From assembly GCA_031398385.1 (NCBI GenBank), contig JANNNE010000099.1, positions 39,368-103,367 of the forward strand: a DNA stretch of 64,000 nt. The letters are read 5' to 3'. Shown here one piece after another: positions 8,410-16,642 of this stretch. The position numbers were made by a program, and so were the translations under genes. The DNA comes from Ideonella_A sp031398385. GTDB lineage: Bacteria; Pseudomonadota; Gammaproteobacteria; Burkholderiales; Burkholderiaceae_C. The notes beneath the pieces are model-generated. The model searched no databases. It was not told the origin of the DNA and worked only from the letters and a program-made list of their open reading frames with translations. Position 1 is the stretch's first letter. The number at the start of each line of letters is the position of its first letter.

Positions 8410-9564
8410 TCAAGCCAACACGCCTGGCGGCCGTCCAGGCAAAACACGCGCGCAGACCTCATCCGCCAGTGCCAGACAGGCGGTCAGCCCGGGCGACTCG
8501 ATGCCAAACAGATTCACCAGCCCGGGGACGCCGTGGCGTTGCGGGCCGTCGATGATGAAGTCGTGCAGCGGCGCCTCGCCAGCGTCGCCGGGCAGCCACA
8601 GCTTGGGCCGCACGCCGCTGTAGGCCGGCTGCAGCGCGCCGTCCGGCAGGCCCGGCCAGTAGCGCCGGATCTCGGCATAGAAACGATCGGCGCGTGAGGC
8701 CTCGACCCGGTAGTCGATCGCCTCGGGCGCGTGGATGTCGAGCCACTGCACATCGGGGCCGAAACGCGCCTGGCCGCCGAGGTCGAGCGTCAGGTGCACA
8801 CCCAACCCGCCGGGCTGTGGAATCGGATAGACCAGGCGCGAGAACGGCGCCCGGCCGGCCAGGGAAAAGTAGTTGCCCTTGGCGAAGCGCGCTTCGGGAA
8901 CCCAGTCGGCGCCCAAGCCGCGGGTGCGGGCCGCCAACGCCGGTGACCACAGACCCGCCGCGTTGACGACGATGCCCGCGCCGATCGACATCGCGTCGGC
9001 GCCGCCCACCTGAAGCACATGACCCTGGTCGGCGGCTTCGATTGCCAGCACCGGCGACGCGAACGCAATTGCGCCACCCGCGGCCTCCAGATTGCCTTGC
9101 AGCGACAGCATCAGCGCGTGGCTGTCGATGATGCCGGTCGATGGCGACAGCAACGCGGCGGTAGCACGAAGTTCGGGTTCGAGGTGCGACAACCCGGCGG
9201 CATCGATCCACTGCAGATCCGCAACGCCGTTGGCAAGGGCGCGCGCCTCGATCTGCCGCAACTCGGCGCACTGGGTGTCGTCCGCGGCGACGATCAACTT
9301 GCCGCAGCGCCGATACGGCACGCCATGTGTATCGCAGTGTGCGTAGAGCCGGTTCTTGCCCTCGACGCACAGACGAGCCTTCAGCGAGCCGGCCGGGTAA
9401 TAGATGCCGGCGTGGATGACCTCGCTGTTGCGCGAACTGGTCGACGTGCCGATGCCATCGGCCTGCTCGAGCACCACGGTCTCCAGTCCGGCCATCGCCA
9501 GGGCACGGGCCACGGCCAGGCCGACGACACCGGCACCGATCACACACGCTTCGATCCTGTCCAT
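8410..9564 (-). CDS. NAD(P)/FAD-dependent oxidoreductase, L-2-hydroxyglutarate oxidase-like
   Basis: A 384-aa DAO-family flavoenzyme. The N-terminal dinucleotide-binding motif is IGAGVVGLAVARALA. A second signature, TSTSSRNSEVIHAGIYYP, is typical of the LhgO/YgaF-like subgroup that oxidises 2-hydroxy acids. The C-terminus SGVRPKL..HDFIIDG..NLFGIESPGLTACLALAD is also characteristic of that group. The start MDRIEACVIGAG opens directly on the flavin fold. Much longer in-frame extensions run into the tandem-repeat region (leucine/valine low complexity) and are not credible. It is convergent with bpt. The exact substrate is uncertain. Confidence 0.85.
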   Translation of the reverse strand: MDRIEACVIGAGVVGLAVARALAMAGLETVVLEQADGIGTSTSSRNSEVIHAGIYYPAGSLKARLCVEGKNRLYAHCDTHGVPYRRCGKLIVAADDTQCAELRQIEARALANGVADLQWIDAAGLSHLEPELRATAALLSPSTGIIDSHALMLSLQGNLEAAGGAIAFASPVLAIEAADQGHVLQVGGADAMSIGAGIVVNAAGLWSPALAARTRGLGADWVPEARFAKGNYFSLAGRAPFSRLVYPIPQPGGLGVHLTLDLGGQARFGPDVQWLDIHAPEAIDYRVEASRADRFYAEIRRYWPGLPDGALQPAYSGVRPKLWLPGDAGEAPLHDFIIDGPQRHGVPGLVNLFGIESPGLTACLALADEVCARVLPGRPPGVLA

Positions 9565-9647
9565 GCGGCATTGTTGCAAAGCGGCGCCAGGCTGGTGCCA
9601 TGAAGATTGAAGCCGTTCGCCAACGCTTCGGGCATTCGATCGGCATT

Positions 9648-9719
9648 TCTGTGGGAGCGCCTTCAGGCGCGATGGGCCGCGGACATGCACCGATCGCGCC
9701 TGAAGGCGTCTCCCACAGA
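9648..9719. repeat. REP-type palindromic pair (inverted)
   Basis: Two copies of a REP-like unit face each other. The left arm (9648-9673) reads GTGGGAGCGCCTTCAGGCGC in its core. The right arm (9693-9719) is its reverse complement apart from one inserted base. Each arm also has its own internal palindrome (GCGCCTTCAGGCGC), so the pair could fold into two small hairpins or one long one, as in BIMEs. Related single units occur at 37668 and 42552. It lies in the 311-base space between divergently read genes. REP units in pseudomonads and xanthomonads are mobilised by RAYT transposases; none is encoded here. Confidence 0.8.
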
Positions 9720-9720
9720 A

Positions 9721-9828
9721 CACCAGCAACACCAGCAGCACCAGCAACACCAGCGACACCAGCAGCACCAGCAACACCAGCAACATCAGCAACATCAGCA
9801 ACACCAGCAACACCAGCAGCACCAGCAG
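9721..9828. repeat. 9-bp tandem repeat (CACCAGCAA)n, 12 units
   Basis: Twelve consecutive 9-base units of consensus CACCAGCAA, most differing at one base (CACCAGCAG, CATCAGCAA, CACCAGCGA). It directly follows the REP pair and ends 47 bases before the methyltransferase start at 9876. All frames are open because of the period, giving His/Gln-, Pro/Ala/Thr- or Leu/Val-rich ghosts, but no frame has an independent start with a ribosome site. I read it as a non-coding minisatellite, likely length-variable between strains, in the promoter region of the following operon. Confidence 0.85.
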
Positions 9829-9875
9829 CGCGCGCAACGCCCGCCACGCCGGGCGGCCTGTTCAATCTGGCGATA

Positions 9876-10685
9876 ATGCCCGGCATGGAAACGCCTCACC
9901 CGTCGATCGTCGAAAAGCAGGCGTTGCTGCCCCACACTCCCCTGCCCGCCTATTACGGCGACGAAGCCGAACACACGCGCTACCTGCGTCGCATCTTCGA
10001 CGCCACCGCCGCGGACTACGACCGAATCGAGCGGGTGCTGGCATTCGGCTCGGGCCCGTGGTATCGGCGCGAAGCCTTGCGGCGCGCTGGGCTGGCCAGC
10101 GGCGACTGCGTGCTCGACGTGGGCATCGGCACCGGCCTGGTGGCGCGCGAGGCGCTGCAACTGATCGGCACCACTGGCAGCCTGATCGGCGTCGACCCCA
10201 GCCCGGGCATGATGGGCGAGATCGACCTGCCCGGTGTCGATCTGCGCGCCGGCCGTGCCGAGGCCCTGCCATGCGCCGATGCGAGTTGCGATTTTCTGTC
10301 GATGGGCTATGCGTTGCGCCACATCTCGGATATCCATGCCGCTTTCAGCGAGTTCCACCGTACGCTGCGGCCGGGTGGTCGTCTGCTGATTCTGGAAATC
10401 AGCAAACCGGATGGCGCGTTCGCGCGCGGGCTGCTGAAAACCTACATGCGCGCAGTCGTGCCGCTGATCGCCCGCGTGGTGGCGCGCCAGACCGACACTG
10501 CCGAGCTGTGGCGCTATTACTGGGACACGATCGAAGCCTGCATGTCCGGCGAGGCGGTGATCGAGGCGCTGCGCGCAGTCGGCTTCGAGCAGGTGCGCCG
10601 TGAACGGCAGCTCGGCATCTTCTCCGAATTCACGGCAGTCAAACCGATGCCGCCGACCGTTGCGCCTGGGGCCGGACACCGATGA
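9876..10685 (+). CDS. class I SAM-dependent methyltransferase (UbiE-like)
   Basis: A 269-aa methyltransferase whose core resembles UbiE/COQ5: DATAADYDRIERVLAFGSGPWYR at the start, SAM motif I VLDVGIGTGLV near residue 90, DPSPGMMGE, and a C-terminal FSEFTAVKP. The RRIFDATAADYDRIE opening is the typical ubiquinone/menaquinone methyltransferase entry. A second ATG lies three codons in. The stop overlaps the halogenase-like gene by four bases. It starts the five-gene plus-strand arm of the pigment locus, so it may methylate the aryl head group, though a quinone role cannot be excluded. Confidence 0.82.
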   Translation: MPGMETPHPSIVEKQALLPHTPLPAYYGDEAEHTRYLRRIFDATAADYDRIERVLAFGSGPWYRREALRRAGLASGDCVLDVGIGTGLVAREALQLIGTTGSLIGVDPSPGMMGEIDLPGVDLRAGRAEALPCADASCDFLSMGYALRHISDIHAAFSEFHRTLRPGGRLLILEISKPDGAFARGLLKTYMRAVVPLIARVVARQTDTAELWRYYWDTIEACMSGEAVIEALRAVGFEQVRRERQLGIFSEFTAVKPMPPTVAPGAGHR

Positions 10686-12001
10686 ATCGACCGGAGTCCA
10701 GCGGGTCGTCACACGAATGCGATGTGCTCGTGATCGGCGGCGGGCCGGCCGGCTCGACGATCGCGACCTTGCTGGCGCGCCAGGGCCGGCGTGTGGTCCT
10801 GCTCGAGAAGGCGGTGCACCCGCGGTTTCACATCGGCGAGTCGCTGCTGCCGGGTAATGCCGAGCTGTTCGAACGGCTGGGCGTGCGCGATCAGGTCGAA
10901 CGCATCGGCATGCCCAAATGGGGCATCGAGTTCGTCTCGCCCGATCACGATCACCGCAGCTACCTCGAATTTGCCGACGCCTGGGACAAGACCCAGCCGT
11001 ATTCGTGGCAGGTGCGACGCTCCGAACTCGACGAACTGCTGTTCCGCAACGCGGGCGCCCAGGGCGCATCGGCGCTCGAAGGCTGGCGGGTACGCGATGT
11101 CGCATTCGATGAGGCCGGCGCCACCGTCGAAGCCGAACATGCCCAGGGGCGGGCCAGCTGGCGCGCCGCATTCGTCGTCGATGCGTCGGGCCGCGACACC
11201 GTGCTGGCCAACAAGTTTCGCTGCAAGCACAAGAATCCGCGCCACAACTCGTCGGCCCTGTTCGGCCACTACACCGGCGCCCACCGCCTGCCGGGGCGCC
11301 GCGAAGGCAACATCAGCCTGATGTGGTTCAAGCACGGCTGGTTCTGGTTCATCCCGTTGTCGGATGGCACCACCAGCGTCGGTGTCGTCTGCTGGCCCTA
11401 CTACCTGAAGACACGCAACAAGCCGCTACCCGAATTTTTTGCCGACACCATCGCGATGTGCCCCGAGCTGGCCGCGCGCCTGTCCGACGCCCGACTGGTC
11501 GGCGACGAGGTGCATGCCACCGGCAATTATTCGTACAGCAGCGACCACGCCAGCGGCGATCGCTACCTGCTGCTGGGAGACGCCTACACCTTCATCGACC
11601 CGATGTTTTCGTCGGGCGTCTATCTGGCGATGCGCAATGCCTTCGATGGCGCCGAGGTGGTGGCGAGCCGGCTCGATCAGCCTGCGCGCGCGGCCGCCGC
11701 GCGCAGGCGCTACGAGGCACTGGTTCGCAAAGGGCCGAACGAATTCTCCTGGTTCATCTTCCGCGTCACCAATCCGACCATCCGGCAGCTGTTCATGTAT
11801 CCGGCCAACCCGCTGCGCGTCAAGGAGGCGCTGCTGGCGCTGCTGGCCGGCGACCTGTACGGCAAGAGCCCGATCAAGCCGTCGCTGTGGGCGCTGAAGG
11901 CGATCTACTACGTGATCTCGCTGCGTCACCTGGGGCGCAGTGTTCGCGGCTGGCGCCAGCGCAAGATCAATCTGCGCGACGAAGTCGCCGAGGCCCGATG
12001 A
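10682..12001 (+). CDS. flavin-dependent halogenase-like oxidoreductase
   Basis: A 439-aa PHBH-fold flavoprotein. The FAD-binding motif VIGGGPAGSTIATLLA opens the protein. Two hallmarks of flavin-dependent halogenases are visible: a lysine at position 79 in GMPKWGIEF, matching the catalytic-lysine region, and the WxWxIP motif as WFWFIP at 220-225. GDAYTFIDPMFSSGVYLAM is the C-terminal FAD motif. Brominated xanthomonadins are made from aryl-polyene clusters that include such an enzyme, so halogenation of the pigment is a reasonable inference. An alternative is a geranylgeranyl-reductase-type or other non-halogenating relative. It is coupled at both ends by ATGA overlaps. Confidence 0.82.
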   Translation: MNRPESSGSSHECDVLVIGGGPAGSTIATLLARQGRRVVLLEKAVHPRFHIGESLLPGNAELFERLGVRDQVERIGMPKWGIEFVSPDHDHRSYLEFADAWDKTQPYSWQVRRSELDELLFRNAGAQGASALEGWRVRDVAFDEAGATVEAEHAQGRASWRAAFVVDASGRDTVLANKFRCKHKNPRHNSSALFGHYTGAHRLPGRREGNISLMWFKHGWFWFIPLSDGTTSVGVVCWPYYLKTRNKPLPEFFADTIAMCPELAARLSDARLVGDEVHATGNYSYSSDHASGDRYLLLGDAYTFIDPMFSSGVYLAMRNAFDGAEVVASRLDQPARAAAARRRYEALVRKGPNEFSWFIFRVTNPTIRQLFMYPANPLRVKEALLALLAGDLYGKSPIKPSLWALKAIYYVISLRHLGRSVRGWRQRKINLRDEVAEAR

Positions 12002-12846
12002 CCGCGTCCACCCCCCCGGCCATGCTGGCCGCACAAGCCGTTCGTAGTCTGGTGTGCCTGGCGGCGACGGCATCGCTGTGCACGGCCCACGCGGCCGAGC
12101 GTCCGCTGTGGGAACTCGGCGCCGGTGTCGCCGGCCTGCGCCTGCCGCACTACCGCGGATCCGACCAGTCGCATGGCCTGGTCCTGCCAGTGCCCTATGT
12201 GGTCTACCGCGGCGAGATCTTCAAGGCCGACCGCGATGGTGCGCGTGCCGTGCTGCTCGAGACCGATCGGCTGCATGTCGACCTGAGTCTGGCCGCCAGC
12301 GCGCCGACCCGCAGCGACGACAACCGGGCCCGCGAGGGCATGGCCGACCTGCGGCCGACCATCGAGCTGGGCCCGAACCTGAACCTGAAACTGGCCGACG
12401 GACCCGGCTGGAAGCTCGAACTGCGCGCGCCGCTGCGGGCAGCGATGACAATCGAATCGAAGCCACAGGTCATCGGCTGGATCGCGACGCCGAATCTGAA
12501 CCTCGACCTGAACCGCTTCTCCGGCTGGAATATCGGCCTGCAGACGGGTGTGCAGCTGGCGAATCGGCGCTTCAACGGCTATTTCTACGATGTCGGCAGC
12601 AGCGAAGCGACCCCCAGCCGACCAGCCTACCGATCACCCGGCGGATACGGCGGCGCACAGCTGACATTGGCCGCCTCACGCCGGGACGGGGACCGCTGGC
12701 TCGGCGCGTTCATGCGTTTCGACAACCTGGCCGGCGCACGCTTCGAAGACAGCCCGCTGGTGCGGCAACGCAACCAGGTGTCGATCGGCTTCGCGGTGTC
12801 GTGGGTGCTCAGCCGATCATCGACGCTGGTTCTGGTCGACGATTGA
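11998..12846 (+). CDS. MipA/OmpV family outer-membrane protein
   Basis: A 282-aa protein with an N-terminal signal peptide (hydrophobic AVRSLVCLAATASLC, likely cleavage after AHA near residue 34). The mature part has alternating beta-strand pattern, with RGSDQSHGLVLPVPYVVYRGEIF and a C-terminal segment QVSIGFAVSWVLSRS typical of MipA/OmpV. MipA is known as a scaffold between lytic transglycosylase MltA and PBP1B in E. coli; OmpV-type relatives are porin-like. The gene starts inside the halogenase stop (ATGA) and precedes the acyltransferase by four bases. A role in displaying pigment in the outer membrane is only inference. Confidence 0.85.
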   Translation: MTASTPPAMLAAQAVRSLVCLAATASLCTAHAAERPLWELGAGVAGLRLPHYRGSDQSHGLVLPVPYVVYRGEIFKADRDGARAVLLETDRLHVDLSLAASAPTRSDDNRAREGMADLRPTIELGPNLNLKLADGPGWKLELRAPLRAAMTIESKPQVIGWIATPNLNLDLNRFSGWNIGLQTGVQLANRRFNGYFYDVGSSEATPSRPAYRSPGGYGGAQLTLAASRRDGDRWLGAFMRFDNLAGARFEDSPLVRQRNQVSIGFAVSWVLSRSSTLVLVDD

Positions 12847-12850
12847 AGCC

Positions 12851-13636
12851 ATGCAGGCCCTGCGCACCCTTGCGTCGACGGCCGTGCTGTTCGGCCTGCT
12901 GCTCGGCCTGGGGCTGATCTCGCTGGTCTGGAATCTGCTCGCGGCGCTGATCCATCCGCTGATCGGCGAGCAGACCGGCAAGCAACTCGGACGCCGGGCC
13001 ATCAGCCGGATCTACCATGCCTACTGGACGCTCGCAGCGGCTTCGGGCATCCTGGTGCTCGAATCCGACGCGCTGGACAGCCTGCGCGACGAGCCCGGGC
13101 TGATCATCGTGGCCAATCACCCGAGCATGCTCGATGCGCTGATCCTGGTGGCTCGCCTGCCGCGCAGTGCCTGCATCATGAAGGCCGACCTGATGCGCAA
13201 CATCTTCCTCGGCGCCGGCGCGCGGCTGGCGCGTTATATCCGCAACGATTCGGCGCGCGGCATGGTTCGGCTCGCGGTGCAGGATCTGAAAGATGGCGGT
13301 CAACTGGTGATCTTCCCCGAAGGGACCCGGACCACGCGGTGGCCGGTCAATCCGTTCGGCAGCGCGGCACCGCTGATCGCCAAGCTGGCGGGGGCACCGA
13401 TACAAACCGTCTTCATCGACACCGCCTCGCCCTACCTCGGCAAAGGCTGGCCGATCTGGCGCGTGCCGCCGCTGCCGATCGTCTTCAGGGTTCGACTCGG
13501 TGAGCGCTTCACGCCGTCCGCCGATGCGCACGAACTGCAGCGCCGGCTGGAGCAATATTTCGGCGCCGGTGTGCGTGCACCGGCCACGGCCACCACCCTT
13601 GCCAGCGCCGAACATTCGGAGGCACGGTCGGCATGA
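12851..13636 (+). CDS. 1-acyl-sn-glycerol-3-phosphate acyltransferase-like (PlsC family)
   Basis: A 261-aa membrane-associated acyltransferase with an N-terminal transmembrane helix (TAVLFGLLLGLGLISLVWNLL). Catalytic motif I is NHPSMLD (HX4D), and the substrate-binding motif is VIFPEGTR. Aryl-polyene loci regularly carry a PlsC-like enzyme that helps attach the polyene to a lipid/glycan carrier. The stop overlaps the GT2 start. It could alternatively be a general phospholipid enzyme, but the coupled position argues for a pathway role. Confidence 0.88.
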   Translation: MQALRTLASTAVLFGLLLGLGLISLVWNLLAALIHPLIGEQTGKQLGRRAISRIYHAYWTLAAASGILVLESDALDSLRDEPGLIIVANHPSMLDALILVARLPRSACIMKADLMRNIFLGAGARLARYIRNDSARGMVRLAVQDLKDGGQLVIFPEGTRTTRWPVNPFGSAAPLIAKLAGAPIQTVFIDTASPYLGKGWPIWRVPPLPIVFRVRLGERFTPSADAHELQRRLEQYFGAGVRAPATATTLASAEHSEARSA

Positions 13637-14403
13637 GTTCGGCCAGGCATCTGGTCCTGATCCCGAGCTACAACACCGGCCGCAAGCTGATCGAGACGGT
13701 GCGCGAGGCACGTGCGCAATGGACGCCGGTCTGGGTCGTCATCGACGGCAGCACCGACGGCTCCGGCGATGCGGTGCAGGCGCTAGCGCAGTCGGACCAT
13801 GGCCTGAAACTGCTGGTGCTTCCGTACAACCAGGGCAAGGGTGCCGCGTTGCTGCACGGCCTGCAGGCGGCCCAGGCCACCGGTTTTACACATGCGCTGA
13901 CGATGGATGCCGATGGCCAACATCCGGCGGCGCTGATCCCCAGCTTCATCCAGCATTCGCTCGGAGCAGCCGATTCGATGGTGCTGGGGCGTCCGGTCTT
14001 CGACGCCAGCGCGCCGCTGCTGCGGGTGCGCGGCCGGCGGGTCTCGAACTGGTGGACCAATCTGGAAACCCTGGGCGCGGGCATCGCCGATTCGCTGTAC
14101 GGCTTTCGCGTTTACCCGATCGCGCCGCTGATTGCGGTCATGCGCACACAACCCTGGATGCGTCGCTTCGATTTCGATACCGAAGCCGTCGTGCGGCTGG
14201 CCTGGCGCGGCATCCGGCCGATCAATGTCGATGCGCCGGTCCGTTATCTGACGGCCGACGAAGGCGGCGTTTCTCACTTCCGCTATGTGCGCGACAACGT
14301 GCTGCTGAGCTGGATGCACCTGCGGCTGATGCTGGAATTCATGCTGCGGCTGCCGTTTCTCGCGCTGCGAAAACTGCGCGGCCAGCCCCCATTCCAGTCT
14401 TGA
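13633..14403 (+). CDS. glycosyltransferase family 2
   Basis: A 256-aa GT-A fold enzyme. It opens LVLIPSYNTGRKL, has the nucleotide-binding VVIDGSTDGSGD, a lysine-containing PYNQGKGAALLHGL, and the DxD motif as MDADGQH near residue 95. Aryl-polyene clusters contain a GT2 of this type. It probably adds a sugar to the carrier or pigment at the cytoplasmic face; a hydrophobic segment near the C-end (LRLMLEFMLRLPFLALR) suggests membrane association. It is the last gene of the plus arm and is convergent with the DUF1272 gene. Confidence 0.87.
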   Translation: MSSARHLVLIPSYNTGRKLIETVREARAQWTPVWVVIDGSTDGSGDAVQALAQSDHGLKLLVLPYNQGKGAALLHGLQAAQATGFTHALTMDADGQHPAALIPSFIQHSLGAADSMVLGRPVFDASAPLLRVRGRRVSNWWTNLETLGAGIADSLYGFRVYPIAPLIAVMRTQPWMRRFDFDTEAVVRLAWRGIRPINVDAPVRYLTADEGGVSHFRYVRDNVLLSWMHLRLMLEFMLRLPFLALRKLRGQPPFQS

Positions 14404-14424
14404 TGCGGCGATCGCCGCGCGGTT

Positions 14425-14679
14425 TCAGCCCGGCGCGGTCTCGGCACAACCGGCCGGTTTGAGGACACGTCGTGTCGAGGCCGGGTTGGCTGCCAGTTTC
14501 GCCAATGGCCGCCGCGGCCGGACCAGCAATTCGCCACCGCAGTTCGGGCACTGCCCCTTGAGTACGGTATCGGCGCACTCGGAGCAAAAGGTGCATTCGA
14601 ACGAGCAGATTCTGGCGTCGCCCGATTGCGGCGGCAGATCGCGGTCGCAACACTCGCAGGATGGTCGGAGTTCAAGCAT
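14425..14679 (-). CDS. DUF1272 domain-containing zinc-ribbon-like protein
   Basis: An 84-aa cysteine-rich protein beginning MLELRPSCECCDRDLPP, the DUF1272 signature, followed by paired cysteines in CSFECTFCSECADTV and CPNCGGEL. This spacing suggests two zinc sites. The function of the family is unknown. An upstream ATG would add 44 residues without similarity and was rejected. It lies between the two arms of the pigment locus, on the minus strand. Confidence 0.85.
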   Translation of the reverse strand: MLELRPSCECCDRDLPPQSGDARICSFECTFCSECADTVLKGQCPNCGGELLVRPRRPLAKLAANPASTRRVLKPAGCAETAPG

Positions 14680-14876
14680 GCTGGAGGTCCGGTTGTTGTG
14701 CACGGTCAATGCGGACGCCCGATCACATCGCGACGGCAAGGCGGGCGCCTGCAGGCAGGCGCAAACTCTACTGCATTGCCGTGCCTGGCGCACCATAATC
14801 AGACCGGTCACTGAGCCCGCTTGGCGACGTCCCGAACGGTCGACTTGTGAAGACTGCCGAGCTAGTACCCGAATCG

Positions 14877-15347
14877 ATGAACCAGTTTTCCGCCCTCACC
14901 CTGCGGCCGGCACGGCAGGACGACGCGTTGCTGATTGCCGCGATGTCACGCGACCTGATCGAGACCGGCCTCGAATGGCGCTACCGTCCGAAGCGCATCG
15001 CGGCGATGATCAAGGACGCCGACATGGTCGTGCTGGTGGCGGAAGATGGTTCGAAGCTGGGCGGCTTCGCGGCGATGCAGTTCGGCGACCAGCACGGCCA
15101 TTTGTCGCTGCTCGCGGTGCAGCCGTCACGCCAGCGTCGCGGCATCGCCAGCTCGATGCTGAACTGGCTGGTGGCCTCGGCCCGGGTTGCCGGCCTGGCA
15201 TCGATCGGGCTCGAATTGCGCACCGGGAACAAGCCGGCATTCGATTTCTACATTCGCCACGGGTTCATCGAGACGGCCCGGGTCCCCGACTATTACGGCG
15301 CCGGCATCGGCGCACGGCGCATGGCATTGCAGCTGCGCCAGTCGTGA
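14877..15347 (+). CDS. GNAT family N-acetyltransferase
   Basis: A 156-aa GNAT protein: LRPARQDDALLI at the start, motif A as LLAVQPSRQRRGIASSMLNWL (acetyl-CoA pyrophosphate loop, Q/RxxGxG/A) and the C-terminal NKPAFDFYIRHGF. The acceptor is unknown; some members act like RimI. A GTG ten codons upstream (14847) is an alternative start. It is a single gene between the pigment arms and is convergent with the ketoreductase gene across a strong hairpin. Confidence 0.8.
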   Translation: MNQFSALTLRPARQDDALLIAAMSRDLIETGLEWRYRPKRIAAMIKDADMVVLVAEDGSKLGGFAAMQFGDQHGHLSLLAVQPSRQRRGIASSMLNWLVASARVAGLASIGLELRTGNKPAFDFYIRHGFIETARVPDYYGAGIGARRMALQLRQS

Positions 15348-15376
15348 GGAGCCGCCGGCCAGCCGCGGCCTCACGA
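15342..15376. terminator. bidirectional hairpin between convergent genes
   Basis: An inverted repeat with outer stem TCGTGAG/CTCACGA (15342-15348 with 15370-15376), a two-base bulge, and inner stem GCCGC/GCGGC (15351-15355 with 15365-15369) around a nine-base loop. It begins within the GNAT stop codon and ends two bases before the ketoreductase stop, so it can serve both strands. There is no U-tract, which is common in high-GC genomes. Confidence 0.5.
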
Positions 15377-15378
15377 GC

Positions 15379-16140
15379 TCAGCACATGCCGCCGTTGACC
15401 GAGATCACCTGCCCGGTGATGTAGCCTGCCTCCGCGCCACACAGGAATCCCGCCAGCGCCGCCACCTCGTCGGGCGTTCCGGCACGCTGCAGCGGGACCA
15501 GCCGGGAGATCGCCTGCTTGTCGAAGACCGTATCGGCCATCGGCGATTCGATGATGCCGGGGGCGATGGCATTGACCGTGACACCACGGCTTGCGACCTC
15601 CAGCGACAACGCGCGGGTCGCGCTGTTCACCGCACCCTTGGCAGCGGCATAGTTGACCTGACCGCGGTTTCCCATCAGCGCGGCCACCGACGAGATGTTG
15701 ATGATGCGACCCCAGCGCGTGCGCAGCATCGGCAGCAACAGCGGCTGTGTGACATGGAAGAAGCCGTTCAGCGACACGTCGATCACGCGGTGCCACTTCG
15801 CCGAGGTCATGCCCGGGAATACCGCGTCGTCGTGGATGCCGGCGTTGTTGACGATGATCTGGATCGTCCCGTCCTGCAGCAGACGCTCGCAGGCCGCGCG
15901 GCTGGCGGCTTCGTCGGTCAGGTCGAAGACGCAGGTTTCGGCGCGGCCACCGGCGGTGTGAATCTCCGCGGCCAGACGCTCGACCGCATCGGGCCGCGAA
16001 TTGGCGTGCAACACCACGCTGGCGCCATCACGCGCCAGTCGACGTGCGATGGCGCCACCGATCGCACCGCTGGCGCCGGTGACCAGCGCGCGTCGAATCG
16101 ACGGCTGATTGATGCTGCCACGGGCCACCGCGCTGTTCAT
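15379..16140 (-). CDS. 3-oxoacyl-ACP reductase (FabG-like ketoreductase of the aryl-polyene pathway)
   Basis: A 253-aa short-chain dehydrogenase: NADP-binding VTGASGAIGGAIA near residue 20, NNAG, catalytic serine in NISSVAA, YAAAK for the Tyr/Lys pair, and C-terminal ISVNGGM. It is expected to reduce the beta-keto group after each ketosynthase cycle, like ApeQ in the E. coli aryl-polyene system. It is the last gene of the minus-strand operon, and its ATG overlaps the stop of the dehydratase. Confidence 0.9.
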   Translation of the reverse strand: MNSAVARGSINQPSIRRALVTGASGAIGGAIARRLARDGASVVLHANSRPDAVERLAAEIHTAGGRAETCVFDLTDEAASRAACERLLQDGTIQIIVNNAGIHDDAVFPGMTSAKWHRVIDVSLNGFFHVTQPLLLPMLRTRWGRIINISSVAALMGNRGQVNYAAAKGAVNSATRALSLEVASRGVTVNAIAPGIIESPMADTVFDKQAISRLVPLQRAGTPDEVAALAGFLCGAEAGYITGQVISVNGGMC

Positions 16141-16637
16141 CGTTCACCCCCCGGCGGCTCCAGCACCACCGTCGCCCGACCCTCGACCAAGCGGCGCCCG
16201 GCTGAATCGGTGACCTCGAAACCATAAGACACGAGCTGGGCATCGCCGGCCAGCCGATGTGCGTGGATCTGCAGCTCGCCGTCGATGTCGTGCAAGGTCG
16301 AGACCGCAAACCGGACGTCCCTGACGCTGGCGATATAACCGCCCTGCGGCGGGCCGGAGCGGCCGGCCAGCAAGCCGCCATGCAGGGCCATCGCCTGCGC
16401 CGCGTATTCGATCGCGCAGGGTGCCAGCAATCCGGATTCGCCGCGCAGCGGGTTATCCAGGTCGCGGTGGCTGATTGCGCTGCAGTGAACGGATTCGGCA
16501 GACCACCGACACAGGCGATCGAGCAGGCACATCCGGCCGCGATGCGGCACCAGCGCGGCGATGCCGGCGTGATCGAGCGTCAGCGGCGGGCCGGCGCTGA
16601 CACTGTCGTGTGAACCTGCTGGCAACGTCGTCTGCAT
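16137..16637 (-). CDS. hotdog-fold 3-hydroxyacyl-ACP dehydratase (ApeP-like)
   Basis: A 166-aa hotdog protein. PHRGRMCLLDRL near residue 35 holds the active-site histidine and matches the dehydratase found in aryl-polyene clusters; EYAAQAMALHGGLLAG is the central helix. It would dehydrate the 3-hydroxyacyl-ACP to the trans-enoyl intermediate that stays unreduced, giving conjugation. The start is ATG 16637, six bases after the upstream stop; the longer ORF upstream is a different-frame overlap with the chain-length factor. Confidence 0.85.
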   Translation of the reverse strand: MQTTLPAGSHDSVSAGPPLTLDHAGIAALVPHRGRMCLLDRLCRWSAESVHCSAISHRDLDNPLRGESGLLAPCAIEYAAQAMALHGGLLAGRSGPPQGGYIASVRDVRFAVSTLHDIDGELQIHAHRLAGDAQLVSYGFEVTDSAGRRLVEGRATVVLEPPGGER

Positions 16638-16642
16638 CGGGT

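Noticed and set aside
9721..9828. Possible CRISPR array
   Set aside because: Units are 9 bases with no spacers, so it is a minisatellite.
8459..9886. Collagen-like (GVAG)n or Leu/Val-repeat ORFs on the minus strand
   Set aside because: They result from the 9-bp tandem repeat being open in all frames. The real gene is the FAD oxidoreductase starting at 9564.
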